64,000 nucleotides of DNA from Phymatolithon calcareum (Eukaryota > Rhodophyta > Florideophyceae > Hapalidiales). Of the stretch, positions 1 through 10,849 are shown piece by piece. The first letter of the stretch is position 1; each line of letters opens with the position of its first letter. The notes under the pieces are model-generated. The model was not told where the DNA came from. It saw nothing but the letters and a program-made list of their open reading frames with translations, and made no database searches. Location: NCBI GenBank assembly GCA_977006965.1, contig OZ345360.1, positions 1,116,001 to 1,180,000 of the forward strand, in the 5' to 3' direction. Made by a program: the position numbers and the translations under genes.

Positions 1-909
1 TGTGCGCTGCGTTCACATCTCTGCCACTGTTGCCCACAGCGCAGGAGTTCTCCCCCGTTTCACTGTTCGTTCAGTATAACACGAGAAAACCTTCACTGTT
101 TTGCAGAACGGTCCCGCATTCGTGACAATGTACGGGAGTCCGGAACTCGTCAGTCAGTACACAGGGCACATGTTTTCCAGAGCCTGAATCCGCTTCTTCC
201 ACGGAATAGTCCCGCTTTTCCCAAACTTGAAGGTGGAAATTCCGAAAAACACGACCCCAGCAAGACCGCACAGCTCCTTCTTCCGCCTCTTCTCATGTCC
301 CTTCAACCGTCGGAGCTCAATTTGCTCCTCTCGAACAATATGGATGATACAAGGTGATTGATCGCCCTCTTCCCGGCACACAACACGGCAAACCGTGTCT
401 GCGGCCTCAGGACTTAGAAGTTCCTCCATCATGGCGGGCTAAGTGTCGTAAACGACCGTTACATATGCTCGCACTTTCCCTGCATGCAGCAGCGTCACGT
501 TGCTGAAGCTCTGCACGGCAGCGTTGTAGGCAGTGTTGTCGGCAGCGACATTGACGCGCCTAGTTTTCTCGAATTTTTGGGAATGGATGGAGAAACTGGT
601 CCCAAATTGGGCGAAAGCGTAGGACATGAAGTCCCGAACGGGAATGGTTATACGGGCTCGAGCGGTTGTTGCCACTCTGACGAGACCGGAGTCGACACCA
701 ATAGCGATAATGTTGTCCCTCACGTGTCCGGGAACCGGTTCGCCGCCCTTGATAACTCCCTTGGTATGCCAGTTGATTTCGAACTTGCCTTTGATCTCAC
801 GATATGCATTCTTATCCAGTACATCAAGACCGGTGGCCATCGGCGGTGGGCACTCTGCTCGCACGCTTGTCATCCAAGGTGGCTCGTCGGTAAATACGGA
901 GTTAATCAA
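1..909 (-). pseudogene. Fanzor/TnpB-like RuvC nuclease domain, copy 1 (relic)
   Basis: Read on the minus strand from 909, the fragments give a RuvC-I-like strand (IAIGVDSGLVRVATTA), a segment GVVFFGISTFKFG followed by PWKKRIQAL, then DEFRT with a first zinc-ribbon pair CHECG, then in the same frame GRDVNAA, the RuvC-III signature of TnpB and Fanzor proteins. The order RuvC-I, DEFRT/zinc ribbon, RDxNA is diagnostic of the family. An in-frame TGA at 73-71 separates the CHECG pair from GRDVNAA, and a stop at 438-436 divides the upstream part. TnpB and Fanzor proteins are RNA-guided DNA nucleases carried by transposons. This copy is a relic and is cut by the window start. Confidence 0.75.
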
Positions 910-1506
910 ATTATTGGCGATGACGGGTCCCGCTTATATTATTCGTACGCCATTTTGTTGAGAGTCCACGCAGTGGAGGAGAGCACAGATATGCCTCTCC
1001 GCAGCCGGAGACGCCGGCGATGCTTGCGTGATTTGCCCGTGGCCTTGCGCGGGAATACGATATTCCTCTGCAATAAGCAGTCCGCCAGATTCTTGATTCG
1101 CGGGTCAGAGTTGGCACACCAGCACTCTTAGCACAGAGAAGAAAGGTATATCTTTATTTAAAGGTTACCAACGCATCTGCTGACGATTGGGGCACCTTTC
1201 CTAGTGCCAAGTGGTTTTGGCTAAATTCTGTCTAAAGAAGAGTTTCTTTTTTTGTTGGTGCTGTAGTCACGCAATGATGCAGTGGTGCCAGAAGCTGCAG
1301 GAATAGGCGACCTAAATTCCGGCATAGGTCCTGCCAGCAGGAAACACGCAATACGCTTCCGGAAAACTCCATGACTGGAAGGCAATCGGAAGCCTACTTA
1401 GGCAGTTCCCCCTTTGTAGTTTTAGTAGAGAGCATCTCATCATCACATCAGAGAGAGATCACCCCATTTCGAGATAAACCTAACCTTATCTTTACACTTT
1501 GAGTGG

Positions 1507-2800
1507 TTACAGTGTACCACGATTCAGTGGACTACAAAAATCCACCTCTGGCCTCCTTCGGGACCTCGAGGGGAACTTTTTGGAGAAGTGAATACTGACG
1601 CGCAGTAATATTGGAGGAACCATGTGAAAGCCGTGGAATTCTCTGACGGAGAGAAACACCACACTGCACAGCTTGGCCATTTTAGCGATTCGGTGCCCGC
1701 CGCGGACTTTCAGTGGATCGTCAGCGTGCAACCATGCCGGACGCTGAAAAAGGGCATGGGGAGGCATTTGCTCGCAGTAACCCTCACTCGAAGATGAGCG
1801 TTTCACTCTGGGTTGCATATGATTCACAGAATCCAGTAGTATACTTTCATAGAGTGCATGCAGAGAGAAGAAGGCCTAAACTGAAGCTCAGGTATGAAAA
1901 GTTGATAGGATTATCTGAGATCCTAAGTTTTTCTGTCCGCCCTTCTGGCGGTGCCTTTTCGTGAGCTACACAAAAGTAGGTAGCAACTGAGGAAGCGTTG
2001 TCCATATCTTCGGACGTCTGCGGAGCTTTTAAAGAAACCATCGAGAAAAAAGATCCAGTTGTCGTCTTATCTCTGAAACTTCGGTGCCGCGATCCCTTAA
2101 CATGGATGTGATTTTCAGCATGCCTGCAAAATTGCTGTTACAAGGTTTTTCGAATACTTCGGAAGGACAGTACTTCTTTCGTTTTTTCGATGGTTCCCGA
2201 AGATGGACGAAAGCGTCGCGATAGTGTGGACGACGTCGAGCAGTGGTTCCGGCCAGTTTTTTAAACCTGCAGGAGCACGAAATGTGAAAATTATTGCGCC
2301 AGGGCGACCGTCTTCCGAGGCCGCACGGCAATCGAGCACGACTTTGTTCACCTTCTCGACATCGTTTCCAAAAGTGTCTCAATCTTCCGCCACGTCATGA
2401 ATATTCTGGTCCAAGACGCACTAGAAGAGGAAAACAGATCGTCGTGTCCATGTTGTCCGACATGTGCCTTTTCAGGGCAGTCAGGATCTGCAAAGACAGT
2501 CCAGTTGCGGAATAGCGTCGATATAAACCAGTTCTCAACAAAAGCTTGTCTGCAATGTCGGCAAGGTTATCGTCCGCTAGCACGTTAAGATATACAGAGA
2601 TCAAGTGCCGGAGAGCACCAAGGGTTTTGACATGGTCGTCCATGATGACCAGCAGCTTGTCTCGGTTGTGGATGTTATTGCGAATGCAAACGAGAGCTGA
2701 GGACGTCCCCATCACCAGGCTAATCTTTCGATCTGATTTCGGTATCCCTTGGACTTGGGCAAACACTTGTATTTCCATGCTTGCGGTGGCGGTTTGATGT
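1507..2800 (-). pseudogene. N-terminal region of the Fanzor-like protein, copy 1 (relic)
   Basis: Three open minus-strand stretches (2778-2395, 2351-2115, 1827-1507) align in order with plus-strand frames at about 30540-31210. Recognisable common pieces are LQILTALKRHMSDN, LDCRAASEDG, PEPLLDVVH and MQPRVKRSS followed by GGHR. Each is interrupted by stops or frame changes at different places in the two copies, so both are dead. I see no known domain in this part. In Fanzor elements the region before RuvC-I holds recognition and wedge modules, so that role is inferred only from position. Confidence 0.5.
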
Positions 2801-3236
2801 GTCTTCCTCGAAGCCCTCTTACAGGGTCGTCATCACCGTTGCCGGCAGGCGGTTGATCAGCTACCATGCCGATGACCGGTGCGCCTATCGTGCCCTGGGC
2901 GACCGCTTGACGTCTGCAACACCCGGTGGTTTCGTTCCAGATAACGCCAAACGTATATTGGTCTCTTGGGGGCAGTTTCGGTCGTGGAGTAGTCGAGTGC
3001 CGATGGTAGTTAAAGGATTAGCTTAACCTTAATTTAGATGATACTAATAACACAGCCAGCGAGTCATCCATCGCGGATGGTAAGGACTCTCGTGGTTGAG
3101 GCATTATATTCCATGCCAATTTTCTGTGTTTCTTGGACACAGACATTGAGGAGTTTGCCGCTTGTGACTGTACCGGGCGAGAACACTTCTGCGGACACGT
3201 AGTACACCACCAAGAATTTTGACACCAGGACACTCT

Positions 3237-3927
3237 GGGATATGCAAGGATTTATTTAAAAGCTCCCAACGCCTCACATAGGGGTAGCAGGGCTAACTTT
3301 ACGAACGGTTTTCTAATGTAGCGTAGTATGGTAACTCATGACCTCCTTTATTCGTATTAACAAGTTTGTGTCCCTTTTAGTTGAGAATCGCCTAGCGGGA
3401 ACGCTAGCTACATAACCCCAGGACGCTCTGGGTGGCCATACTCTTATCATCTGCGTTGAAAGGTCAACCGACTAGTCAAACATCATGAATAGTAATGTAG
3501 AGAACCCGGGGGTGATCATCGTGATGGCGCTGTCTTAATGTCTGGTGTAGCGAGGCTATCACCAACCACTCGCCAATGTCGCGGTGTTGAATTACCTTTT
3601 CGGCACCCGATGGTCGAGATGAAGTGTTTTTGTTTATTCGTTCGTGTTTTTGTTATTTTTCGTCTTGACCTCAGCTAATTTCACGGTTCGGGCGCCTCTC
3701 TCTAAATGAATGCTACTATCGCCGTGGATTCTGGAACGTCTCGTGTTGTGGGGGATAGTGATCCTGCGCGACACGGATTTGTGAAAAGGAGATAAATCAA
3801 TGAGACTAGATCGGTTAGTTCTGTAGGCGGCCACTCGCTTAGCATGACAAGTAGGTACAGTCTAGCTACTGTAGCGTGTGCTATGATATCTGAGTAGACT
3901 ACAGGGATGCGCTACTATTTTTTCTAG
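3237..3927. other. Non-coding stretch
   Basis: No gene is convincing. A 29-codon frame from an ATG at 3706 is open but too short to support. One TACTGTA heptamer occurs near 3870. The stretch ends in a pyrimidine-rich tract and CTAG that looks like a splice acceptor for the next feature. Confidence 0.5.
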
Positions 3928-4143
3928 GTCGAGGAGCGCGCGATTACATATGCCCATTTCAAGAAGACGCTGCGGTTCCTTGTGCAGGGACCGGTCACGC
4001 GCGGCGATGTGCTTGCTATGACCGCCATCGCGAGCATGACGTCAGATCCCAAGCTCGCCGACACTTTGGAAAAGGCCACCCAGGCTCTTGCCGCGCACCG
4101 TGGCCTCATTGTTCTGATCCGTGACAGACCCTCTGTCGCCTGA
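3928..4143 (+). CDS. Orphan exon-like open frame (71 codons), unrecognised
   Basis: The frame opens immediately after the acceptor-like sequence TTTTTTCTAG and closes with TGA at 4141. Its composition is unlike its surroundings: high G/C in third positions and a protein-like sequence (VEERAITYAHFKKTLRFLVQ, later LIVLIRDRPSVA). An in-frame TAG just upstream means it needs an upstream exon or is a stranded exon of a lost gene; no matching donor exon was found in 3237-3900. I do not recognise the product. The minus-strand open frame over the same bases looks like its shadow. Confidence 0.35.
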   Translation, partial: VEERAITYAHFKKTLRFLVQGPVTRGDVLAMTAIASMTSDPKLADTLEKATQALAAHRGLIVLIRDRPSVA

Positions 4144-4151
4144 AACTTAAG

Positions 4152-4279
4152 GGACCAGCCATGATTCGGAATCACGAGGGACATCGCAAAGGAGTGATTT
4201 TGGTCCCGAGGGGCCCGCGAGGGCCCCAAGGGACCGAAATCAAGCCCGCGGAACTACCGACTAGAATCATGGCCGGTCC
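4152..4279. repeat. Nested inverted repeats just after the orphan exon
   Basis: The outer arms (4152-4167 and 4264-4279) are 16 bases with one mismatch. The inner hairpin at 4195-4242 has arms of about 22 bases with small mismatches around a GCGA loop and a GGGGCCC stem. Transcribed RNA from this region would fold strongly. Confidence 0.7.
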
Positions 4280-4737
4280 TGAAAGTTGAGGACAACCGGC
4301 TTACCAGCCCTATGATAGTGTCTACCGTATTGTAAGGGAGGTCCTCAATTAAGGACAAGAGTTTCGTATTTCTAGCGCCTTTGTTTAAGTACCGGACCGT
4401 TGCCGTACAATACTGCAGACACTATAGAGCTGTTTTTTAATCCTGGGGGCTGCGGGAATCTCGATATTTCCCGCTTGCGAACGAAACCCAAATGGTAGAA
4501 GGCAAAGGGATTTCAACAGCGCTGAAGTATTGAATGCAGAAAGCCTGCTTCCATTTTTTCCATTTCAATAACTAAGACGGAATGTAAGCTGCTTCACATA
4601 ATATAAATTTTTATGAAATGCTGTGTTTTTCAAACGAAACGGTTTCGGGAACATGATTTTGAATTTTAATTTACATAAACTATAACGCATTGAAAGGCGA
4701 CAGCTTCCGTGACAGAAAATGTCATTGGGGGATCAAA

Positions 4738-4830
4738 TGTTATCCCGTGATAAAAATACTATCCCGGGATAAAATTATTATCCCGGGATAAAAATATTAT
4801 CTCGGGATAATTCTGCTATCTCGTCACAGC
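4738..4830. repeat. Tandem array of palindromic ATCCCGGGAT-type units
   Basis: About five consecutive units of roughly 19 bp, each centred on TTATCCCGGGATAA or a one-base variant (TATCCCGTGATA, TATCTCGGGATAA). A related isolated unit, ATATCCCGCGGGATAAA, lies at about 5177-5193. Each unit is itself a palindrome, unlike an ordinary minisatellite. Confidence 0.75.
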
Positions 4831-5870
4831 TAATTTTACAAACTTTACAGTGCTCCACCGCCAAATCTACTACCAGTCATCCAATCACATTTACATATTT
4901 GAAAAGATGATGTTTCCAGGATTCTGACGCAATTTGTTTCATAAAAATAGCATGTGGAGAAATGCAAAATGCCCGCAGCGGGATAAGCAAAAACAGGCCA
5001 GGAACGGCGATTTTTAGAATTTTCAAGGACGGGCATATCTGTCCATCGTAATTATTTCCCACTATTTTCTTCCCCAATAGTGAGATTAAGCGCCTCTTAA
5101 TCCTCAATCTGTTTTATGGGTCCGATTGAGCTCGAATACATGTAAAATCCCGCCGCCGAAAATACGCTATAGCGTATATCCCGCGGGATAAATGTGTGGC
5201 AAGGGATAACATATTGCAAATCTCTCTAAAGGCGGCTCTCGGAGTCATGTGAACGAATCTTTGCACAGTCAAGCTCACAATTCACATATCACAAGATCTG
5301 TATCGCAAGGGCCCAACTCTTCTCATCTTCTTCGAAGTTATGTGACAGCATCATGATCCACGTCCTTACAAACCCTCCAATTGTATGATATGCTACAAAT
5401 GCCACGAAAGGGGATGATCCAATCTAATATGAAACGGATTACTGTGCTATATTTTGATATTCACAGTTCAGGGGACAGAAAGGGGTAGTAGGTCGTCTAT
5501 GATAACATGCCTGCTGACACTTTGTCTGTCCGTATTATATGGCGAGTTTCCCGCAGCCCCCTGGCGGGATGACAAGGATATGATATGTCACCCCGCCGGA
5601 ATTACATTTCGGGCCATATCAGATCTATTCTGGAGCACTTCGGGGCATAATTGGTCCAGCACGACTTTATAGCCGGGTGATAATTACAGCAGCTTCGTGT
5701 TTTTGCATTTTGCAAATGAAGGACATGTTACAGAAGCCAAAAAAGACTCTGGTCAATAGACATATATGTCTCAAGAGGATTGATACGGCACGTTCGAACA
5801 TGGGGTCTACTCACAGCTATTGGATGATCCAGATGTCATTCTGCGTTTAGATGTAATGTTGTCTCGTGTA
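4831..5870. other. Non-coding stretch
   Basis: A/T-rich with short open frames only (76 codons or fewer) that show no recognisable protein. No RNA gene seen. Contains the isolated palindromic unit near 5177. Confidence 0.5.
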
Positions 5871-6030
5871 GCGTCAGACCAACGCCAGAATCAATCTTTG
5901 GTGACGTACCTGGAGTAGACGTGAAAGTCGCAGTCAAACTCTCTAACGATAGGATAGAATGGAAGGAACATAGGCCTTCGAATCGCTGCAAGTCCCACTA
6001 GGGGAAAAGGCAAAATGAATTAATGAATTG
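5871..6030 (+). mobile_element. Dispersed repeat, probable LINE 3' end, copy A
   Basis: About 155 bases match 33170-33325 at roughly 85-90 percent by eye. In copy B the open frame reads DVKAAVQLAKDRIEW and ends shortly after; a DRxxW signature is common at the C-terminus of non-LTR retrotransposon polyproteins. Similarity ends at simple AATGA/AATTAATGAA-like tails, as expected for LINE 3' ends, and no upstream similarity exists, as expected for 5' truncation. The LINE assignment is inference. Confidence 0.45.
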
Positions 6031-6700
6031 TATCGTGTATTTTCACTGTCGTCAAGCCCACTTCACGACAAATTGACAACACGAAACAACTTTGTTTTCT
6101 AGAGTTGGACACCACAATCGTAGATCCAGAAGCAGCGGCGAAGACCATTGTCACTGCAAGAGAAACACGAGCATGAGAATGTTTGCGCTTCTTGAGGGAA
6201 GCCACGGCCCGGAGCTGAGAGAGGAGACTTCTTATGAATTCATCAAAATCGCGGCATAGAGCAAGTGAAAATGTCCTCATTACCAGTCATTACTTCGTGG
6301 ACTGGTTACAAGGACGCTGCATAGGTTGCACTGGCTGATTCCACGTGCAGCGTAACCACGTGTACAACACGGCTTGACCGCCGCAACGTTTGGCCGCACG
6401 ATGACAATCCGTTTCGCTGGATTGTCCTCGATCTTATGAGCTCGTAGCCGGCAGTAACCGCCATGGGAGCTGGTCCAGCGGCGACCAGCCGTGGACCTAG
6501 ATCCAATGCTCCGAAAGATTCCGTGCTCACGATCATAGAATTTGCCAACCCTTGACCTCCCGCAGCTCCAAAACAAAAACCAAGCTGCAGCAGTACACCA
6601 TGTGCCTCCGTTCGCTCGACCGCATCGAACAATTGTTTCCTTTGTTCTTCCTCTCTCCTCTCCCTTTTGTTCTTGTAGATTGGTGAAGTCCAGAGTTTCT
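6031..6700. other. Non-coding stretch
   Basis: Overlapping open frames on the minus strand (up to 108 codons) show no family resemblance and low-complexity composition. Nothing else supported. Confidence 0.4.
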
Positions 6701-6705
6701 TTCTT

Positions 6706-6800
6706 TCTTTAATGCAGGTTTCGGAGTTGTCCTAGAACAACTCCCCATCCTTACGGCTACAGTAGACTTTAACAGATACGAGTGGTATTTGATGTCACAA
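6706..6800 (+). repeat. Dispersed repeat pair, copy A
   Basis: Matches about 13500-13612: a TTTCTTTCTTT tract, then AACAACTCC, CATCCTTA, AACAGATACGAGTGGTA and TTGATGTCACAACAGCT in the same order and spacing. It contains no open frame. Probably a fragment of a transposable element. Confidence 0.6.
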
Positions 6801-7500
6801 CAGCTCTAAGCCACACAAAGTGCAGAGCTTCGGGGAGCTTAACATCTAAATCTCTACGCAGCCAATCTTCAGCCGCCGTCCTTCAAAGGGATGACCCGGG
6901 TTGGAAAACCATTTAGGATGCTCATGGTAGCGGTCATCTCGTTACCTTCTTTCATCTCCTTCGTTCAGAGTTTGTTTGTTTTTTTATTGCAGGTTATTCG
7001 AATTACACAAAGTGTACATTATTCAACATCTAGGGGTCCTCTAAGTGCTTCTGATATGGATCCATTCCTGGTACTCGCGTATCTGCTTCGCACTAGTACT
7101 GCTGGACACCACTCCACGGCGACATCCGTGTGCCCTTTGCGGAACGTTAATTCAGTGTCCAGAGTTTGATCAGGTCGGCACTCTGGATGGAGTTCATAAG
7201 ATACGTTGGGTCTGGCCCAGCAGCATACAGGATGCGACTTCCTCGGGGGCTCCACTCGTTGACCGTACATTACCGACACAGCTCTTATGCTTTCAGTAGA
7301 GTTCAGAATTTCTGGCACCTAACGGATATCACGATAAGGTATATTGGCCCCCATGTAAAGTACGACGTGGGATCTCGGGAGCTCGAGTTTTCCACCGTTG
7401 TTAAAAAGTTCTATAGCCATGGACATTTTCTCTTAAAATGGCAGCGATGATACCGATGTCAAACCATCGAATAGCAATGCTTTTACTTTGTAATCTTGCA
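6801..7500. other. Repeat-like stretch without an intact gene
   Basis: Open frames on both strands (up to 99 codons) overlap each other and none is recognisable. The 3' part leads into the small-element copy at 7501. Confidence 0.4.
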
Positions 7501-7526
7501 GGGATACAATGGATGCGCTTGGTCCG

Positions 7527-7579
7527 CAACACCCTGTTAAAGCCTACCTGACTGTCAGGTAGGCTTTAACAGGGTGTTG
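7527..7579. repeat. Perfect 53-bp palindrome
   Basis: Arms of 26 bases with a single central T at 7553 and no mismatch. Confidence 0.95.
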
Positions 7580-7608
7580 TCTGTATGCCTGTCAGACAGG
7601 CATACAGA
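7580..7608. repeat. Perfect 29-bp palindrome abutting the previous one
   Basis: Arms of 14 bases around a single central A, starting at the base after the 53-bp palindrome. Confidence 0.95.
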
Positions 7609-7739
7609 CCACTGCCCGAGACCCCTGAGCAGGAACCTGGTTGGAAGAGAGAACGCGTAGAGAGTGTGAAATAGTTGCCAGTTTACTCTAAAAGAGGGGT
7701 ACCGGGCACTGCAGTAGAATCTTCAAATTACGCTTCGTA

Positions 7740-9350
7740 ATCAAATCTTATCTTCTTGCTGCCTCTGTTTTTTATTTCGGTGCAGACTTGGGCAGTTGTG
7801 GAGACGGCTCTTAGTCTGCATCTGTATTTTAGTGCTTCTGGGAAGAAGTGTCCTCAGGCAGCTAGCATCTCGTAGGAGAATGTGGGACGAAGAGTTCGTT
7901 GAAATAGAGAGGTAGGCTTGGAGATTGCCGTCTTCTGATAGAGCGTTTAAAAGATCTTTCCTTAAATCGAACCAGTGAACATCAATGGCGCTCTTCTTCT
8001 TCCTGGAGTTTCCGAACATTGTTCGGTTACTCTCAGAAGCTTAACCACTGTCTCTCTTTCTTCACGGAAGAATGCGTTAATGTTGAACTAACTCCTGAAC
8101 TTTCCGTCGAAAAAGTTTTCATTGTTCAAAAATTTGAGTACATACTTCGGTTTCTTCATGCACAGCTCTTCTACGGTTTTCCCACTCACTCTCTTGATGA
8201 ATTGCCGTAGAAAAACAGCACGACCAAAACAACGTAGTATGAGGTGCTACACTAGGGCTATATTATTGAACCAGCGTTGCCGCCAAATTCCACGCTGAGC
8301 TTGTGCTGAGTAAGCATTACCGACAGCACGCCAACAACAACGTCGTACTCAGTCCGATTTCCTACGGTCTACAGTATGTGCTAGTTTCTACGCGAATGTA
8401 AGCACGGCGAATGGAAGCAGATAACGGCTCGGCGGTCCATGATTTGAGAATAAAAATCATGCCGTCACGGTGCTCCGTGTTCCGCTCTATGATTCCTGCT
8501 GCTCATACAGTACAGTAGGAAGGAAGTCAATGGCCGAAACTGGAAATCCTGGTTGTCAAGGGAAAACGCGGGGAGAGAGGGCGACGTGTAGGGAAAACGC
8601 AGGCGACACATTTGAGTGGGCATAGTGAAGGACACAACAATCTTGCTGTTAAAGCTAATTTTCGTATCGTGTCCCTTGACCAATACAGTGTTCCAGCTGT
8701 AATTGTCCTCAAGAAGCTAACCATAGTGCACTCTTAATGTCTACAGTACGTTGAAAATGCGAGTAAGTAGACTTGTGTGCACGTCAACGCACACGACAAT
8801 ATTCGACATACCGAAGACAGGAAGAGTACACCATGCAAGATCCAAAAATTCAAGTCCAAAAGCACTTTACACCACTGCTGCAATACAGTATCTGTTTGCT
8901 CTCAACATACCCACAGCCAAGGCACGGCGCCCCCTCCTACGGTTCAGAGCTTGCAAATCTCCAGGATGAGATTGATAGACACGTTGGAGGACCTTTACTC
9001 CGACGAATTGTGGATCGGGAATTCAAGGTCTGGCATCGCCAAGATGGCGATGCAGGACTTGAAACCATGAACCAAAAGTACCCGACAGGAATTACGTATT
9101 AGTGTGGAGCGGAGCGCGCAAGAGACTGATTAGTATCAAAACGGCGTATCCCGATCAATGCCTCTTGCGGAGAGTGTCCCGTGTTTGGGCTCCGAGGTCA
9201 GGGCTATCAGGCGGTTATGCTGCTCTGGTTTATTGTGGGGTGCCATTCGTATCCGTGTCTCGTAGCGAAGAAAATTGGCTCGGAGGGATATAACGGATGC
9301 TCTTTATCCGCGAAACCCTGTTGAATGCGAGTTCGACAGCAAAGGAGTTC
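7740..9350. other. Non-coding stretch with an ORF relic at 8019-8210
   Basis: A 63-codon frame at 8019-8210 includes VFIVQKFEYILRFLHAQLFY. A frame at about 46230-46340 reads VFKQPLIVHEFEYFERFL then NANFLYRF, so both are remnants of the same unidentified mobile-element protein. Frames around 8773-9102 end in LIDTLEDLYSDELW, which looks protein-like but is unidentified. TACAGTA heptamers cluster at 8515-8530 and 8745. Confidence 0.4.
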
Positions 9351-9356
9351 ATAGAA

Positions 9357-9545
9357 TGAGAAGTAGATTTTATTTTTTAAAGTTACCAGCGCATCTGTTG
9401 ACGCTTGGGGCAACTTTTCGAGTGCCAAGAAAAATTGGTTTGATCTTATGGTGGGTGTACTGTATCACGGTTCGCTGGTCTACAATGCAAAAACATAATT
9501 CACTGTACCTCTGGTCCCCGAAGGGCCTAGCGAGGGAAAATTAGT
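9357..9545 (-). mobile_element. Fragment of the Fanzor-type element, copy 3
   Basis: Matches copy 1 at 1141-1210 (GTTACCAACGCATCTG, GTGCCAAG) and then 1500-1560 (TACAATGCAAAA-like, ACCTCTGG, GAAGGGCC/GGGACC) with the two blocks adjacent. In copy 1 those blocks are separated by about 250 bp, which suggests an insertion there. No nuclease motif is retained. Confidence 0.5.
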
Positions 9546-9934
9546 CCACGTTCATGTGAAAGGAACGTGTAAGCAGTGCATGAGATACACCCTGCAGCGG
9601 AGGCCGAAATAGACCTTGGTTTAGATAATACAGTATGAGTCTCCTGAAATAGTTGGGATTTTATTTAGAAAAAAGTAGTGTAGTGTATCAAGCAATTCAC
9701 AACGATGATTTAATTGATTTCGCTACCTATTAGCAGACCAGGAGTGAAGATGAGACGAGTTATCACCATCATTCAAGTCAACGAATTACATTGGATCTTT
9801 GTCAGATTTGTGTTCCGTTCACATCGCAGGCAGCTACATCTGAGCCCGACTTGGGGACGACTCGCGATTAAGTTTCAACTTTTGTTTAAACCGTTCTTTA
9901 AATTTAAAACTCTCCGCTCACTCTTCAAGTTAAT

Positions 9935-10849
9935 CTATACCTCTCCATCCGCATCCAGCCCTCCACCCAGCGAGGCTGCATCTTCGCTCCCCTCCCCCTC
10001 CCCGGCACGTTGCGCCCCCTCCTTCAATTCATCTCCCTCCCTTCCCTGCGCCGCCCGTTCATCACCCCCACACGGTTCATCAAGCGAACCATCCCAAGAA
10101 GCATCCGGTGCTCCGGCGCCCCATCCGCGCATACCACCCGCATACGTTCTTCGTCTCCCCCTTGGACATTTCCTTGCCGAGAATTTCGACGTCGATCTCT
10201 TCTTCTTCCGTCGCACAACTAAAAAGTCTCCCTCCCCCTCGTCGGAACTATCGCCCGTCTCTCCCGCCGTCTCCAGCACCGCCCACCGTTCATGCATCTC
10301 TTGCAGCACGCGCAGCTGTCGTCTCACATGTACATTGCGCTCCCCGTCGTCGCCGTCCACCTCGTCCGCGAAGGCGCGCGCCGCCTCACGCACCGTCTCC
10401 CGCAACAGCGTCGGACAGGCGGGGCGTCGATTATTGCGGCGACGCGCATCTTCCATTAGATTGCGTCGATGGGCGATCACTTCCAATAGGGATACCGCCA
10501 CACGTGCGCAGATGCGATTTGTGCCGAGGAAGTCGGCGGAACGGTCGGATAACTCGTAAGACGTGGGACTAGTGGTTCTGTCGATGGATGCGGGGTGAAG
10601 GATGTTGGAAGCGTCGTCGAGTTCTGCCTCGTGCGCGGCGTTCTCGAGACGGAGATGTGCTATGTCGCAGATGAGACGCTCCTCAGCTGCTTGTTCGCGG
10701 TGGACGCGTTCACGGGAGACGCGGTAGCGGCCGGGGAGAGGGGCGGGAGGGTCGGCTGTGGGGTCGATTTGCATGGCGGATGATGCGGTAGGAGGGGCGG
10801 GGTCGTCGGCGTTGTCGGGGTTGCTGCGGTCCATTGGGAAGGCAGGCAT
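9935..10849 (-). CDS. Orphan family protein, member 1 (304 aa)
   Basis: One exon, starting MPAFPMD; member 2 also starts MPAFPM, which supports this ATG. All three members share, in order: a MQxD/E motif in a proline-rich N-terminus (here MQIDP); a likely coiled helix, EERLICDIAHLRLE; a core ARVAVSLLEVIAHRRN; a basic run (ARRRNNRR); a second helix, RRQLRVLQEMHERWA; an acidic stretch; and a basic nuclear-signal-like run, RRKKKR. The tail after residue about 235 is Gly/Glu-rich and not shared. I recognise no described domain. The basic and acidic pattern suggests a nuclear protein, by inference. A TATTTAT element lies roughly 90 bases upstream of the ATG. Long open frames on the opposite strand here are shadows. 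Confidence 0.75.
   Translation of the reverse strand: MPAFPMDRSNPDNADDPAPPTASSAMQIDPTADPPAPLPGRYRVSRERVHREQAAEERLICDIAHLRLENAAHEAELDDASNILHPASIDRTTSPTSYELSDRSADFLGTNRICARVAVSLLEVIAHRRNLMEDARRRNNRRPACPTLLRETVREAARAFADEVDGDDGERNVHVRRQLRVLQEMHERWAVLETAGETGDSSDEGEGDFLVVRRKKKRSTSKFSARKCPRGRRRTYAGGMRGWGAGAPDASWDGSLDEPCGGDERAAQGREGDELKEGAQRAGEGEGSEDAASLGGGLDADGEV

Larger units (their letters stand above)
1..3236 (-). mobile_element. Decayed TnpB/Fanzor-type transposable element, copy 1
   Basis: The minus strand matches, piece by piece and in the same order, the plus strand at about 29950-32900. Shared landmarks are an opening block near 3236-3100, a conserved protein block at 2778-2050, a block at 1827-1650, and a nuclease block from 1117 down to base 1. 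The similarity reaches the window edge, so the element runs off to the left. Reading frames are broken by many stops and frameshifts, so no intact protein is made. Relative to the fragment at 9357-9545, this copy has about 250 extra bases at roughly 1230-1480. Terminal repeats and target duplications cannot be defined because one end is outside the window and the other has no clear inverted repeat. Confidence 0.75.
7501..7736 (+). mobile_element. Small dispersed element, copy at 7.5 kb, carrying two palindromes
   Basis: Shares with the minus strand of 25334-25560 the blocks ATACAATGGATGCGCTTGG, CCGCAACACYCTGTT, CCCTGAGCAG, TTTACTCTAAAA and an end GGGGTACCGGGCACTGCA leading to AATTACGCT. A third copy lies at about 22735-22880. 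Where the other copies continue with CTACCTGGACACC, this copy has two adjacent perfect palindromes (7527-7608). The frame of the 25 kb copy reads RNTLLKPTWTPEELTVLEE, which faintly resembles a Myb/SANT start; that is a weak resemblance only. Confidence 0.6.

Noticed and set aside
4738-5210. CRISPR-like array
   Set aside because: Units are contiguous palindromes without unique spacers, and the genome is eukaryotic.
9714-10559. 281-codon plus-strand frame opposite orphan family member 1
   Set aside because: It is the reverse-strand shadow of the 9935-10849 gene; the minus frame has two paralogues, this one has none.
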